Source: Spongiicolonus versatilis (GTDB taxonomy: Bacteria > Pseudomonadota > Gammaproteobacteria > Arenicellales > Spongiicolonaceae). Taken from it: DNA of 19,674 nt. Numbering within the stretch: position 1 is the first letter of the stretch; every line of letters begins with the position of its first letter. This document shows, piece after piece, positions 1 to 6,955 of this stretch. A program made the position numbers and the translations under genes. Below the pieces are notes generated by a model. That model saw nothing but the letters and a program-made list of their open reading frames with translations, ran no database searches and was not told the origin of the DNA. Location of the stretch: assembly GCA_028286165.1 (NCBI GenBank), contig JAPYMU010000119.1, positions 1-19,674 of the forward strand, in the 5' to 3' direction.

Positions 1-173
1 GCCGCCACCGGTTTGACCCGGGGGATTTCGTCCGGCAGACGGTCCATCAGCGTGGCGGCGGCGTTGAACACCGAGTCGCAGTGGCCGCAGCGCACCAGGC
101 CTTTGTGCGCGCTGAGTTGCGACGCGGTGACCTGGAAAATCGCCTCGCACGAAGTGCATTGCGCGTAGAGCAT
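1..173 (-). CDS. zinc-ribbon (MJ0042-type) / DUF3426-family protein, N-terminal part
   Basis: Reading leftward from the ATG at 173, the protein starts MLYAQCTSCEAIFQV and continues to CGHCDSVFNA, giving two CxxC pairs (residues 6/9 and about 29/32). This is the small zinc ribbon that opens bacterial DUF3426 proteins, which usually go on to a transmembrane helix and a periplasmic domain. Only 57 codons are visible; the rest lies outside the window, so the membrane part cannot be checked. The gene follows accC after 40 bases and is probably in the same transcript. In many gammaproteobacteria this protein is encoded a little after accC, with prmA between them; here prmA is missing. The molecular role of the family is not established. 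The domain call is firm, the family call likely. Confidence 0.75.
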   Translation of the reverse strand, partial: MLYAQCTSCEAIFQVTASQLSAHKGLVRCGHCDSVFNAAATLMDRLPDEIPRVKPVA

Positions 174-213
174 CACCCTCACCGGTGCTTTGTGTTCAGC
201 GGGCGATTAAACA

Positions 214-1578
214 TCAGCCCGCGCCCGCGGTCAATTTCCCGCGCGCCAGTTTGTTTTCCAGATAAAAAATATTCGCCCCGCCGCGCGCAAAAGCGGCGTC
301 CTCAAGAATGGACAGGTGCAGCGGAATGTTGGTGGCGATGCCCTCCACCACCATCTCGGCGAGGGCGCCGCGCATGCGCAAAATCGCCTCCTCGCGGCTG
401 ACGCCGTGGCTGATGATTTTGCCGATCATGGAATCGTAAAACGGCGGCACCTGGTAGTCGCTGAACACATGCGAGTCCACGCGCACGCCGGGGCCGCCGG
501 GCGGATGGTAGCGGGTGATGCGCCCCGGCGACGGCGCGAAAGTGGCCGGGTCCTCGGCGTTGATGCGGCATTCCAGCGCATGGCCGCGCAGCCGGGCGTT
601 TTTTGCAGCAGCCGGCAGCCCGCCGCCGTCGGCGATGCGCAGTTGCAACTTGACCAGGTCAAGGCCGGTGACCATCTCGGTGACGGTGTGCTCCACCTGC
701 AGGCGGGTGTTCATTTCAATGAAGTAGAACTCGCCGTCCTGGTATAAAAATTCAAACGTGCCGGCGCCGCGGTAGTTGATTTCCCGGCACGCTTTAATGC
801 ATCTGCCGGCAATGTCGCGGCGCTGCGCATCGGCGATGCCGGGCGCCGGCGCTTCCTCAATCACTTTCTGGTGGCGGCGCTGCATGGAGCAGTCGCGGTC
901 GCCGAGGCACACGCTGTTGCCGCCGCCGTCGGACATCACTTGCACCTCCACATGGCGCGGCTGCTCCAGGTATTTTTCCATGTAGACATCGGCGCTGCCG
1001 AAAGCGGCCGCCGCCTCGGAGCGGGTGAGGGCGGCGGCCTCGGCCAACTTCTGTTCTTCATGCACCACGCGCATGCCGCGCCCGCCGCCGCCGGCCGCGG
1101 CCTTGATAATCACCGGGTAGCCGATGCGCGCGGCGATTTTTGCAGCAGAGCCCGGCGCTTCCGGCAGCAGGCCGCCGGAGTTCGGCAGGCACGGGACGCC
1201 GGCCGCGGTCATGGCCTTGAGCGCCGAGACCTTGTCGCCCATGAGGCGCACGGTGTCGGGGCGCGGACCGACGAAAATGAATCCGCTGGCCTCCACATGC
1301 TCGGCGAAGTCGGCGTTTTCGGAGAGGAAACCGTAGCCCGGGTGAATGGCGTTGGCGCCGGTGACTTCGGCGGCGCTGAGCACCGCCGGAATGTTGAGGT
1401 AACTCTGCGCGGCCTTGGGCGGGCCGATGCACACCGACTCATCGGCAAGGCGGACATAAATGGTGTCGCGGTCGGCCTCGGAATACAGCGCCACCGTCTT
1501 GATGCCGAGTTCGCGGCAGGCGCGCAAAATGCGCAGCGCGATTTCCCCGCGGTTGGCAATCACCAGTTTGTCAAACAT
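214..1578 (-). CDS. accC: biotin carboxylase subunit of acetyl-CoA carboxylase
   Basis: AccC uses ATP and bicarbonate to carboxylate the biotin on AccB, the first half-reaction of malonyl-CoA synthesis in the cytoplasm. The protein follows the family from end to end: MFDKLVIANRGEIALRI at the N-terminus, HPGYGFLSENADFAE, the glycine-rich ATP-grasp loop KAAAGGGGRGMRVV, RDCSMQRRHQKVIEEAPAPG, and the catalytic stretch EMNTRLQVEHTVTE. It has 454 residues, against about 449 in E. coli. The proline usual in QVEHPVTE is threonine here, as in some related carboxylases. I chose the ATG at 1578 because it matches the usual MLDKIVIANRGEIA start; an in-frame TTG at 1590 would add four residues and overlap the accB stop. 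The gene starts 8 bases after accB and is likely coupled to it. Confidence 0.97.
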   Translation of the reverse strand: MFDKLVIANRGEIALRILRACRELGIKTVALYSEADRDTIYVRLADESVCIGPPKAAQSYLNIPAVLSAAEVTGANAIHPGYGFLSENADFAEHVEASGFIFVGPRPDTVRLMGDKVSALKAMTAAGVPCLPNSGGLLPEAPGSAAKIAARIGYPVIIKAAAGGGGRGMRVVHEEQKLAEAAALTRSEAAAAFGSADVYMEKYLEQPRHVEVQVMSDGGGNSVCLGDRDCSMQRRHQKVIEEAPAPGIADAQRRDIAGRCIKACREINYRGAGTFEFLYQDGEFYFIEMNTRLQVEHTVTEMVTGLDLVKLQLRIADGGGLPAAAKNARLRGHALECRINAEDPATFAPSPGRITRYHPPGGPGVRVDSHVFSDYQVPPFYDSMIGKIISHGVSREEAILRMRGALAEMVVEGIATNIPLHLSILEDAAFARGGANIFYLENKLARGKLTAGAG

Positions 1579-1586
1579 CGCGACCG

Positions 1587-2018
1587 TCAATCAATGACAA
1601 ACAGCAACTCTCCGTACTCCACCGGGTCGCCGGATTCCTTGAGCACCGCCGTGACGGTGCCCGCCTTCTCGGCCTCAATCTGGTTGAAAATTTTCATTGC
1701 CTCAATGATGCACAAAGTGTCGCCCGCCTTCACCTTGCCGCCGACCTGCACAAAAGGCGCGGCATCGGCGTTGGGCGCGGCGTAGAACGTGCCCACCATG
1801 GGCGCCTTGACGGCAAAGCCGCTGACTTCGGTTTCCGGTTTTTGTTCGCCCGCCGGCCGTGGTTCCGCCGGCGCCGGCGCGGCAAACGGTGCCGCCGTCA
1901 CCGCCGCCGGCGCGGCGCGGCTCAGGCGGATGGAGTCCTCACCCTCGCGGATTTCCATTTCCACCAGCCCGGACTGTTCCAGCATGTCCATCAGTTTTTT
2001 AATTTTGCGCACGTCCAT
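1587..2018 (-). CDS. accB: biotin carboxyl carrier protein of acetyl-CoA carboxylase
   Basis: AccB carries the biotin that shuttles carboxyl groups from AccC to the carboxyltransferase. The N-terminal helix MDVRKIKKLMDMLEQSGL and the following EIREGEDSIRLSR are typical. A linker rich in Ala and Pro follows at about residues 35-65, then a biotinyl domain with VGTFYAAP and the biotinylation motif EAMKIFNQIEAEKAG. The lysine of AMK is the attachment site, and Ile takes the place of the more common second Met. At 143 residues it is slightly shorter than the E. coli protein (156), mostly in the linker. Its ATG overlaps the aroQ stop by one base (TAATG), which favours translational coupling. BirA, needed for biotinylation, is not in the window. 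Confidence 0.96.
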   Translation of the reverse strand: MDVRKIKKLMDMLEQSGLVEMEIREGEDSIRLSRAAPAAVTAAPFAAPAPAEPRPAGEQKPETEVSGFAVKAPMVGTFYAAPNADAAPFVQVGGKVKAGDTLCIIEAMKIFNQIEAEKAGTVTAVLKESGDPVEYGELLFVID

Positions 2019-2467
2019 TACGATGACTCCGGCGGCAGCGCATCACGGGCGGCGAGCAGCGCGAGTTCGTAGCCGCGCGCGCCCAGCCCGCAGATGGTGC
2101 CGCGGGCGATGTCGGAAAAATAGGAATGGCGGCGGAACGCCTCGCGGCGGTGAATGTTGGACAGGTGCACCTCAATAAAAGGCACGCCCACCGCCAGCAG
2201 CGCATCGCGCAACGCGACGCTGGTGTGGGTGAAGCCGCCGGGGTTGATTAAAATAAAATCGGCGCCGCCATGCCCGGCGCGGTGCACCGCCTCCACCAGT
2301 TCATGCTCGGCGTTGCTCTGCAAAGTTTCCAGCGCAAGTTGCAATTCGGCGGCGCGCTTTTTCAGTTGCCGGTCAATCTCGGCCAGCGTCACCCGCCCGT
2401 ACTGCTCCGGCTCGCGCTCGCCGAGCAGGTTGAGGTTGGGGCCGTGGAGGACAAGGATTTTTTTCAT
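2018..2467 (-). CDS. aroQ: type II 3-dehydroquinate dehydratase
   Basis: This small cytoplasmic enzyme converts 3-dehydroquinate to 3-dehydroshikimate in the shikimate pathway. Family motifs are plain: KKILVLHGPNLNLLGEREPE at the start, the reactive tyrosine in EQYG (Tyr23), the substrate-binding stretch INPGGFTHTSVALRDAL, and the catalytic histidine in FIEVHLSNIHRRE with nearby arginines. The length of 149 residues is standard for the dodecameric type II enzyme. I start at the ATG at 2467 because homologues begin with this exact motif; an upstream in-frame ATG would only add unrelated residues. It heads the aroQ-accB-accC run, an order common in gammaproteobacteria. No Shine-Dalgarno sequence precedes the ATG, and the predicted transcript start falls almost on it. 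Confidence 0.97.
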   Translation of the reverse strand: MKKILVLHGPNLNLLGEREPEQYGRVTLAEIDRQLKKRAAELQLALETLQSNAEHELVEAVHRAGHGGADFILINPGGFTHTSVALRDALLAVGVPFIEVHLSNIHRREAFRRHSYFSDIARGTICGLGARGYELALLAARDALPPESS

Positions 2468-2474
2468 GCCGGGC

Positions 2475-2503
2475 ACTATACCAGCGCGGCGGCGGCTTGT
2501 CCA
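2475..2503 (-). promoter_or_regulatory. sigma-70-type promoter for aroQ-accB-accC, near leaderless
   Basis: On the minus strand, TGGACA at 2498-2503 (5 of 6 to consensus) is separated by 17 bases from TATAGT at 2475-2480. A TGG directly before the -10 gives an extended -10 element. Transcription would start about 7 bases downstream, around 2468, next to the aroQ ATG at 2467. This is a sequence match only; no start site has been measured. Confidence 0.55.
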
Positions 2504-2554
2504 CAAATGCCGATTTCGCCGCAAATCGCCGCACAATCGGCGGAGTTTGCCGAA

Positions 2555-3064
2555 TCACCGCAGTTCCGCCCGCAGCACTTCCTGCAACTCGCCGGCTGCG
2601 TAGGCGCCGCTTTTGCGGTGGCGGATGCGCCCGGCGCGGTCGATTAAAACGCTGAACGGAATCGCGCCGCCCGACTGCCAGGCGCCAAGCAGGCGCGAGC
2701 CGGCATCGGCGGCGGCGAGCAGCGGGTAGTTCACGCCGAACTCGTCGCGGAAGATGCGCGTGTTTTCCTCGCCGTCCAGGGAGATGCCGAGAATTTGCAA
2801 ATCTTTTTCGCGGTGCTCCGCGCGCGCGCGCATCAGCAGCGGCACCTCCTCGCGGCACGGCGCGCACCACGGCGCCCAGAAGTTGACCAGCACAAAACGC
2901 CCGCGGTAGCCGCTGAGTTCGTGCATCCTGCCGTCAATGTCGGCCAGTTGAAAATTCTGCGCGGCGCCGCCGAAATGTGCGCGGCTTAAGTAGTAGCCGG
3001 CGGACAACGCCACCGCCGCAACAGCGGCGAATGCGATTGCTTTAACCAGGCCGGACAGCGGCAT
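2555..3064 (-). CDS. TlpA-like membrane-anchored thioredoxin-fold protein
   Basis: The protein has 169 residues. A single hydrophobic helix at about residues 7-26 looks like an uncleaved anchor and places the rest in the periplasm. The remainder is a TlpA/ResA-type thioredoxin domain (AhpC-TSA/Redoxin-like) with NFWAPWCAPC, giving the redox pair Cys67/Cys70, then EEVPLL, an ILGISLD strand and a cis-proline loop IPFSVLIDRAGRI. Such proteins reduce specific periplasmic disulfides, for example during cytochrome c maturation, and need electrons from DsbD or CcdA. It lies immediately after dsbD with TGATG overlap (dsbD stop over this ATG), so DsbD is the obvious electron donor. The actual client is unknown. 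Confidence 0.9.
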   Translation of the reverse strand: MPLSGLVKAIAFAAVAAVALSAGYYLSRAHFGGAAQNFQLADIDGRMHELSGYRGRFVLVNFWAPWCAPCREEVPLLMRARAEHREKDLQILGISLDGEENTRIFRDEFGVNYPLLAAADAGSRLLGAWQSGGAIPFSVLIDRAGRIRHRKSGAYAAGELQEVLRAELR

Positions 3065-4839
3065 CAGAGCGCGCGCAAAATTTCGCCAAACTCGGCGGCG
3101 CCGCGGTAGCCGTAAACGCGCCGCATCAGAACGCCGTCGGCGTTGAACAGAAGAACCGCCGGCGGCCCGAACACCGCAAACTGGCGGCGCAGCGCGCGGG
3201 TGCCGGGGTCGAAAGAATCGCTCAGGTCAACTTCGGCAAACACAAACTCGCTGCGCAATGTTTGCGCCACGGCGGCGTCGGTGAAGGTGCGCTCAAGGCG
3301 CGCGCAGTCCACGCACCAGTCGGCGTGGTAATACACCGCAAGTTTTTTGCCGGACTCGGCGGCGGCGGCGATGACGTTTTCCAAGGCGGCGGTGTCGGTG
3401 ATGGTGAGGCTTTGGCCGGTGGTGACGGTTTTATCGGTGAACAAAACCGCCACCGGCTGCAGCGGGTTGCGGTTGCCGGCAAAACCGCCGGCGGTGGCGG
3501 CCGCGCCCCACACCAAAAAGAAAACGCCGATGGATTTGGCCGCCACTTGCGCGCCCCCGGCGGCGGGGAAAATGCGGCCGCGCAATGCGGCCACGCCGAC
3601 GGTGATGAACAGCGCGCCCCACAACAGTTGCACCGGCACCTCGGGAATCGCGCCGAGCAGGTAGACGGCGACGGCGAGCAGCGCGACGCCGAAACCGCGC
3701 TTGACGGTGTCAAGCCACGCGCCGAACCGGCGCACCGCGATGCCGACGCCGAAACCGGCGGCGATTAAAATCAAACCCATGCCGAGCGCCATGCTGGCCA
3801 TCAGCGCGGCGCCCAGCAGCGGGTCGGCGGCGCGCAGCGCGACTCCCAGCACCGACACCAGCACCGGCGAAACGCAGGCGCCGACAATCAGCGCCGACAG
3901 CGCGCCGAGGACAAAGACGCCGGCGAAAGTTCCGCCGCTGCGGCCGGCGGCGCTGAGGCGCGACTGCACCACGGCCGGCATCTGCAGGTGGAACACGCCG
4001 AACATGGCCAGCGCCATGGCGGCAAAGAACGCGGCCGCGGCGATGAGAAAAAATTCGTGCTGGAAGAAAGCCTGCAACTGGTCGCCGGTGGCGCCGGCCA
4101 CCGCCCCGGCGGCGGCGTAGGCGGCGGCGGTGCCGAGCACATAAACCACGGCCAGCAAGCCGCCGCGCGCGCGGCCGCCGCCCTGCCCGGCCACCACCGC
4201 CGACACCACCGGCACCATGGGCAGCACGCAGGGGGTGAAGGTGAGCAGCACGCCGGCGCCGAAAGCGCTGAGCAGGTACAGGAAAAAGGAACCGTCATTT
4301 TGGACGTCGGAGCCGTCACTGTAGACGTCCACACCGCCACTGTAGACGTTGGCACCGGCATTCCTGACCGCGACACCGTCCCCCGGCGCCAGCGTCCACC
4401 GTTCGGTGACCGGCACGTAACAGACGCCGTCCCGGGCGCAGCCCTGGTAGGTGAGTTCCAGCGGCAGGCTGTCGACGGTTGCATCCAGGGCGGCGGTGAC
4501 GGTGACGTCGCGGTCGTAAATCCACACATCGCCGAAATACGGGTCGCCGATCTTGTCCGCCGGCGGCAGTTGCAGCGGCGCGAGTTGCACATCATCGCGC
4601 AAACTGCGCACGCGAATCTTGTCGCGGTAGAGGTAATAGTTTTCGGCAACCTTGAAACTCACCTGCAGCCGGCGCGGTGACGGCGCGGTGACGGCGGAGC
4701 GGAACGCTTCTTCCACCGGCAAAAATTGCTGTTCGCCGCCGAATTTGCCGAGGGCGCCCAGCACGTCGCCGGGGCCGCTGTCCTGGGCGGCGGCGGTGAC
4801 GGTGAAAGCGGCGGCGATGGCGGCGAGGAGGTTTTTCAT
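3064..4839 (-). CDS. dsbD: thiol:disulfide interchange protein DsbD
   Basis: DsbD carries reducing power from cytoplasmic thioredoxin across the inner membrane to periplasmic thiol proteins. All three modules and all six cysteines are present in 591 residues. After a signal peptide (MKNLLAAIAAAFTVTAAA), the periplasmic alpha domain has Cys134 and Cys140 in YQGCARDGVCYVP. The membrane domain, about residues 188-450 with roughly eight helices, has Cys204 in FTPCVLPMVP and Cys322 in GACVSPVL. The C-terminal gamma thioredoxin domain has HADWCVDC (Cys509/Cys512) and the cis-Pro loop FGPPAVLLF. The linker after the alpha domain holds a short peptide repeat, listed separately. It is the first gene of the leftward block, translationally overlapping the TlpA-like gene, and is divergent from fxsA. 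Confidence 0.96.
   Translation of the reverse strand: MKNLLAAIAAAFTVTAAAQDSGPGDVLGALGKFGGEQQFLPVEEAFRSAVTAPSPRRLQVSFKVAENYYLYRDKIRVRSLRDDVQLAPLQLPPADKIGDPYFGDVWIYDRDVTVTAALDATVDSLPLELTYQGCARDGVCYVPVTERWTLAPGDGVAVRNAGANVYSGGVDVYSDGSDVQNDGSFFLYLLSAFGAGVLLTFTPCVLPMVPVVSAVVAGQGGGRARGGLLAVVYVLGTAAAYAAAGAVAGATGDQLQAFFQHEFFLIAAAAFFAAMALAMFGVFHLQMPAVVQSRLSAAGRSGGTFAGVFVLGALSALIVGACVSPVLVSVLGVALRAADPLLGAALMASMALGMGLILIAAGFGVGIAVRRFGAWLDTVKRGFGVALLAVAVYLLGAIPEVPVQLLWGALFITVGVAALRGRIFPAAGGAQVAAKSIGVFFLVWGAAATAGGFAGNRNPLQPVAVLFTDKTVTTGQSLTITDTAALENVIAAAAESGKKLAVYYHADWCVDCARLERTFTDAAVAQTLRSEFVFAEVDLSDSFDPGTRALRRQFAVFGPPAVLLFNADGVLMRRVYGYRGAAEFGEILRAL
4289..4372 (-). repeat. degenerate 21-base tandem repeat inside dsbD (about four units)
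   Basis: Four consecutive 21-base units begin near 4289, 4310, 4331 and 4352. The middle two share most bases (CACTGTAGACGT in both). Translated leftward they give seven-residue repeats: GANVYS, GGVDVYS, DGSDVQN, DGSFFLY, at about residues 161-187 of DsbD. They fill the linker between the alpha domain and the first membrane helix. The unit length is a multiple of three, so gain or loss of a unit keeps the frame. Confidence 0.7.
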
Positions 4840-4852
4840 GGCGTAAGTCGCG

Positions 4853-4906
4853 CGGTTTGTTTTATGATGCGCCGCACGGTGAATAGTTCCACATCATAGC
4901 AAACCG
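4853..4906. repeat. imperfect inverted repeat in the dsbD-fxsA divergent promoter gap
   Basis: CGGTTTG (4853-4859) followed by ATGATG (4864-4869) is mirrored by CATCAT (4892-4897) and CAAACCG (4900-4906). The arms are 7 and 6 bases with a 22-base centre. The spacers inside the arms differ (4 and 2 bases). It fills most of the 69-base gap between the two divergent starts, so it could be an operator or a pair of mirrored promoter elements. TATGAT at 4863-4868 and its mirror image at 4893-4898 resemble -10 boxes facing both ways, but no good -35 partner was seen. Confidence 0.4.
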
Positions 4907-4908
4907 CG

Positions 4909-5334
4909 ATGAATCCGCTGCGCTTTTTGTTTCTGCTGTTCGTGCTGGTGCCGCTGGTGGAGATTGCAATTCTCATCCAGGCCGGCGGCGTGATTGGCGT
5001 CGGGTGGACGGTGTTCTGCGTCGTCCTCACCGCCGCGGCCGGCGCGCTGCTGGTGCGCGCCCAGGGGCTCAGCACGTTGCTGCGCGCCAACCGCAGCATG
5101 CGCAGCGGCGTGGCGCCGGCGGTGGAAATGCTGGAGGGCGCGTGCCTGCTGGTGGCCGGCGCGCTGCTGCTGACGCCGGGTTTTGTTACCGACGCGGCCG
5201 GCTTTCTGCTGCTGACCCCGGCGTTGCGCCGCTGGGCCATCCGCCGCTTCATCGCCCGCGGCATCCCCGGCGCCCCGCCGCACTCCGCCCGTCCGCCGCT
5301 GGAGGGCGACTTCCGGCGGGTGGACGACGACTAG
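4909..5334 (+). CDS. fxsA: FxsA-family inner membrane protein
   Basis: A 141-residue protein with the FxsA pattern: a first helix RFLFLLFVLVPLVEIAILIQ, a second region TVFCVVLTAAAGALLV, then RAQGLSTLLRANRSMRSGV, and a third hydrophobic region with LLTPGFVTDAAGFLLLTP. The polar tail is rich in Pro, Arg and Asp. E. coli FxsA is known for easing exclusion of phage T7 by the F plasmid; its normal role is unclear. The N-terminal MNPLRFLFLLFVLVPLVEI fixes the ATG at 4909. In related genomes fxsA sits beside groES-groEL or dsbD; here the dsbD side is kept, and the other side is where the accessory island begins. Confidence 0.93.
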   Translation: MNPLRFLFLLFVLVPLVEIAILIQAGGVIGVGWTVFCVVLTAAAGALLVRAQGLSTLLRANRSMRSGVAPAVEMLEGACLLVAGALLLTPGFVTDAAGFLLLTPALRRWAIRRFIARGIPGAPPHSARPPLEGDFRRVDDD

Positions 5335-5352
5335 AACACTCACTTGCCGCTC

Positions 5353-5416
5353 GCTGCGCCTGCGCCGCGCCCGGCAGCAGCAACGCCGCCGCCAGCAGGG
5401 CGCTAATCAGGCGTTT
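5353..5416 (-). pseudogene. remnant of an exported protein gene (signal peptide only)
   Basis: Leftward from 5416 the DNA reads KRLISALLAAALLLPGAAQA followed by QRAASEC, a near-perfect Sec signal peptide with basic start, hydrophobic core and AQA cleavage site. There is no usable start: the codon before KR is GTA, and the nearby ATG at 5419-5421 is in another frame and followed at once by TAA. The reading continues into the antisense of fxsA, not into a recognisable mature protein. It looks like the beginning of a lost gene, truncated next to the island edge. A chance resemblance is possible. Confidence 0.4.
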
Positions 5417-5454
5417 TACATAATGCGCGGGGGCGCCTGTTTGGCCGCCGCAGG

Positions 5455-6945
5455 TCACGGGATGCGAGCGGTTTGCGTTGCAGCCTCGGTGGAAAATAAT
5501 GTGCGGGCCACGGCTTCGTGCCATGCACACAGCAATTCTTCCCGCTGGTGCGGGCGCATGGCCGGTACAAATTCGGTACTTTTTTGCGGCAAAGTTGCAG
5601 AAATATCCCGGTCCCGCCACAGCCCTGTGGCAACGCCGGCTGCAGCCGCAACGCCCAGCGCCGAAGCGTTGGGCATCTTGCGTGAGCGCACCGGCAAACC
5701 GAGGAAATTTGCCTGTAGTTGCATCAGCCATCTGTTATTGCTCGGTCCGCCGTCGGCATACAGTACTTCCAGTGGGGCAGGCGATATTTTTTTCATTGCC
5801 TCAAATACGTCACAAACCTGAAAAGCGATGGATTCCATCACCGCGCGCGCCAGATGTTCCGGGCCGGTGTTAAAACTAAGTCCGCAAATTAACCCGCGGG
5901 CGCCGGCGTTCCAATGCGGCGCGCCCAGGCCCACCAACGCCGGAATGAAAAACACCCCCGCCGAATCCTCAGCCGTCTGCGCCAGCGCGGCGAGTTTGGC
6001 CGGGTCTCCATCCAGCCCCAGCCACTTTGCCGCCCACGGCAGGGCTGAGGCACAAACCGAGATGTTCCCCTCCAAAGCATATGCGCGCTGTCCGCCCAAA
6101 TGCCACGCTATTGTCGTCGTCATCCCGCTGTCCGGGGGGCGAAATTCCGGCAGTAACGTCATCAACGAAGAGCCGGTTCCATATGTGGCTTTGACCGCGC
6201 CCGGAGCAGTGATGCGGTGCCCCAGGAGTGCCGCGTGCGAATCGCCCATCATTGCCCGCACCGGCGCATCGGGGAATGGCGGTGCGTTTGATACTGTGCC
6301 GAACTCTGCATCCGAGGGTAAAACATGCGGCAGCGCCGCGCGCGGCACGTGGTATAAGGCGCACAATTCATCATCCCATTGCCCTTCACGAATGTTGAAC
6401 AACTGCGTGCGCGAGGCGTTGGATTCGTCGCAGGCGTGGACGCGCCCGCCGGTCAATTTCCACAGCAGCCAACTGTCCACCGTGCCCATCCGGAGGTCGG
6501 CGGATGCGCAAGACGCGCGCTCTGACAGCCAGCGCGCTTTGCCGGCGGAGAATAACGGGTCCACCGGAAGGCCGGTTTTCGCGCGCACCATCGGCTCGGC
6601 GCCGTTGCTCCGAATTTGCGCGCAGAAGTCGGCGCTGCGCCGGCATTGCCAGGTAATGCAGGGGGCAACAGCCCGGCCGTCACGGGCGCTCCATGCCAGA
6701 AAAGACTCGCGCTGGTTGCTGATGCCGATGGCTGATACCCGCGCCGGCCGTTCTTGCAGGCAGGCGGCAACCGCGGTGCGCGCGCTTTGCCAAATGTCCT
6801 CGGGATTCTGCTCCACCCACCCCGGCTTGGGGTAGTAAATCGGCACCGGCGCTTCGCCGCGGGCAACCACCCGGCCTGTGGCATCTACCAGGGCGGCTTT
6901 TGTGTTTGTCGTTCCCTGGTCCACAACAAGGATGGCGCTTTCCAT
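5455..6945 (-). CDS. FGGY-family carbohydrate kinase, glycerol-kinase-like, altered substrate site
   Basis: A 496-residue two-lobed kinase. The N-terminal phosphate loop is VVDQGTTNTKAALVD; the GlpK-like stretch continues with YYPKPGWVEQNPEDIW, ISNQRE (Arg79, Glu80), TWQCRRS (Trp99) and SNASRTQLFNI. The catalytic Asp is Asp235 in MMGDSHAALLGH. YGTGSS (255-260) and the adenosine loop GGPSNN complete the ATP site. The position that is Tyr135 in E. coli GlpK (DPYFS) is Leu131 here (DPLFS), and the residue after the catalytic Asp is Ser instead of Gln. The catalytic set is intact but the substrate is probably not plain glycerol. It follows the transketolase C-half by 10 bases in one operon, so a phosphorylated ketose used by that enzyme is the likely product. 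Apulose, erythrulose or a pentulose are possibilities. Confidence 0.9.
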   Translation of the reverse strand: MESAILVVDQGTTNTKAALVDATGRVVARGEAPVPIYYPKPGWVEQNPEDIWQSARTAVAACLQERPARVSAIGISNQRESFLAWSARDGRAVAPCITWQCRRSADFCAQIRSNGAEPMVRAKTGLPVDPLFSAGKARWLSERASCASADLRMGTVDSWLLWKLTGGRVHACDESNASRTQLFNIREGQWDDELCALYHVPRAALPHVLPSDAEFGTVSNAPPFPDAPVRAMMGDSHAALLGHRITAPGAVKATYGTGSSLMTLLPEFRPPDSGMTTTIAWHLGGQRAYALEGNISVCASALPWAAKWLGLDGDPAKLAALAQTAEDSAGVFFIPALVGLGAPHWNAGARGLICGLSFNTGPEHLARAVMESIAFQVCDVFEAMKKISPAPLEVLYADGGPSNNRWLMQLQANFLGLPVRSRKMPNASALGVAAAAGVATGLWRDRDISATLPQKSTEFVPAMRPHQREELLCAWHEAVARTLFSTEAATQTARIP

Positions 6946-6955
6946 GGCTTTTGCT

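Noticed and set aside
1579..1590. TTG at 1590 as the accC start
   Set aside because: It overlaps the accB stop, has no ribosome site, and the ATG at 1578 matches the conserved N-terminus.
871..1785. Long rightward open frame of 304 codons
   Set aside because: It is antisense to accC and accB, which match their families end to end; GC-rich codons keep the opposite strand open by chance.
5828..6835. Rightward open frame of 335 codons
   Set aside because: Antisense to the FGGY kinase, which is intact and conserved.
5455..6945. Calling the kinase xylulokinase or true glycerol kinase
   Set aside because: The motifs follow GlpK rather than XylB, yet the glycerol-contacting Tyr is replaced, so neither name is safe.
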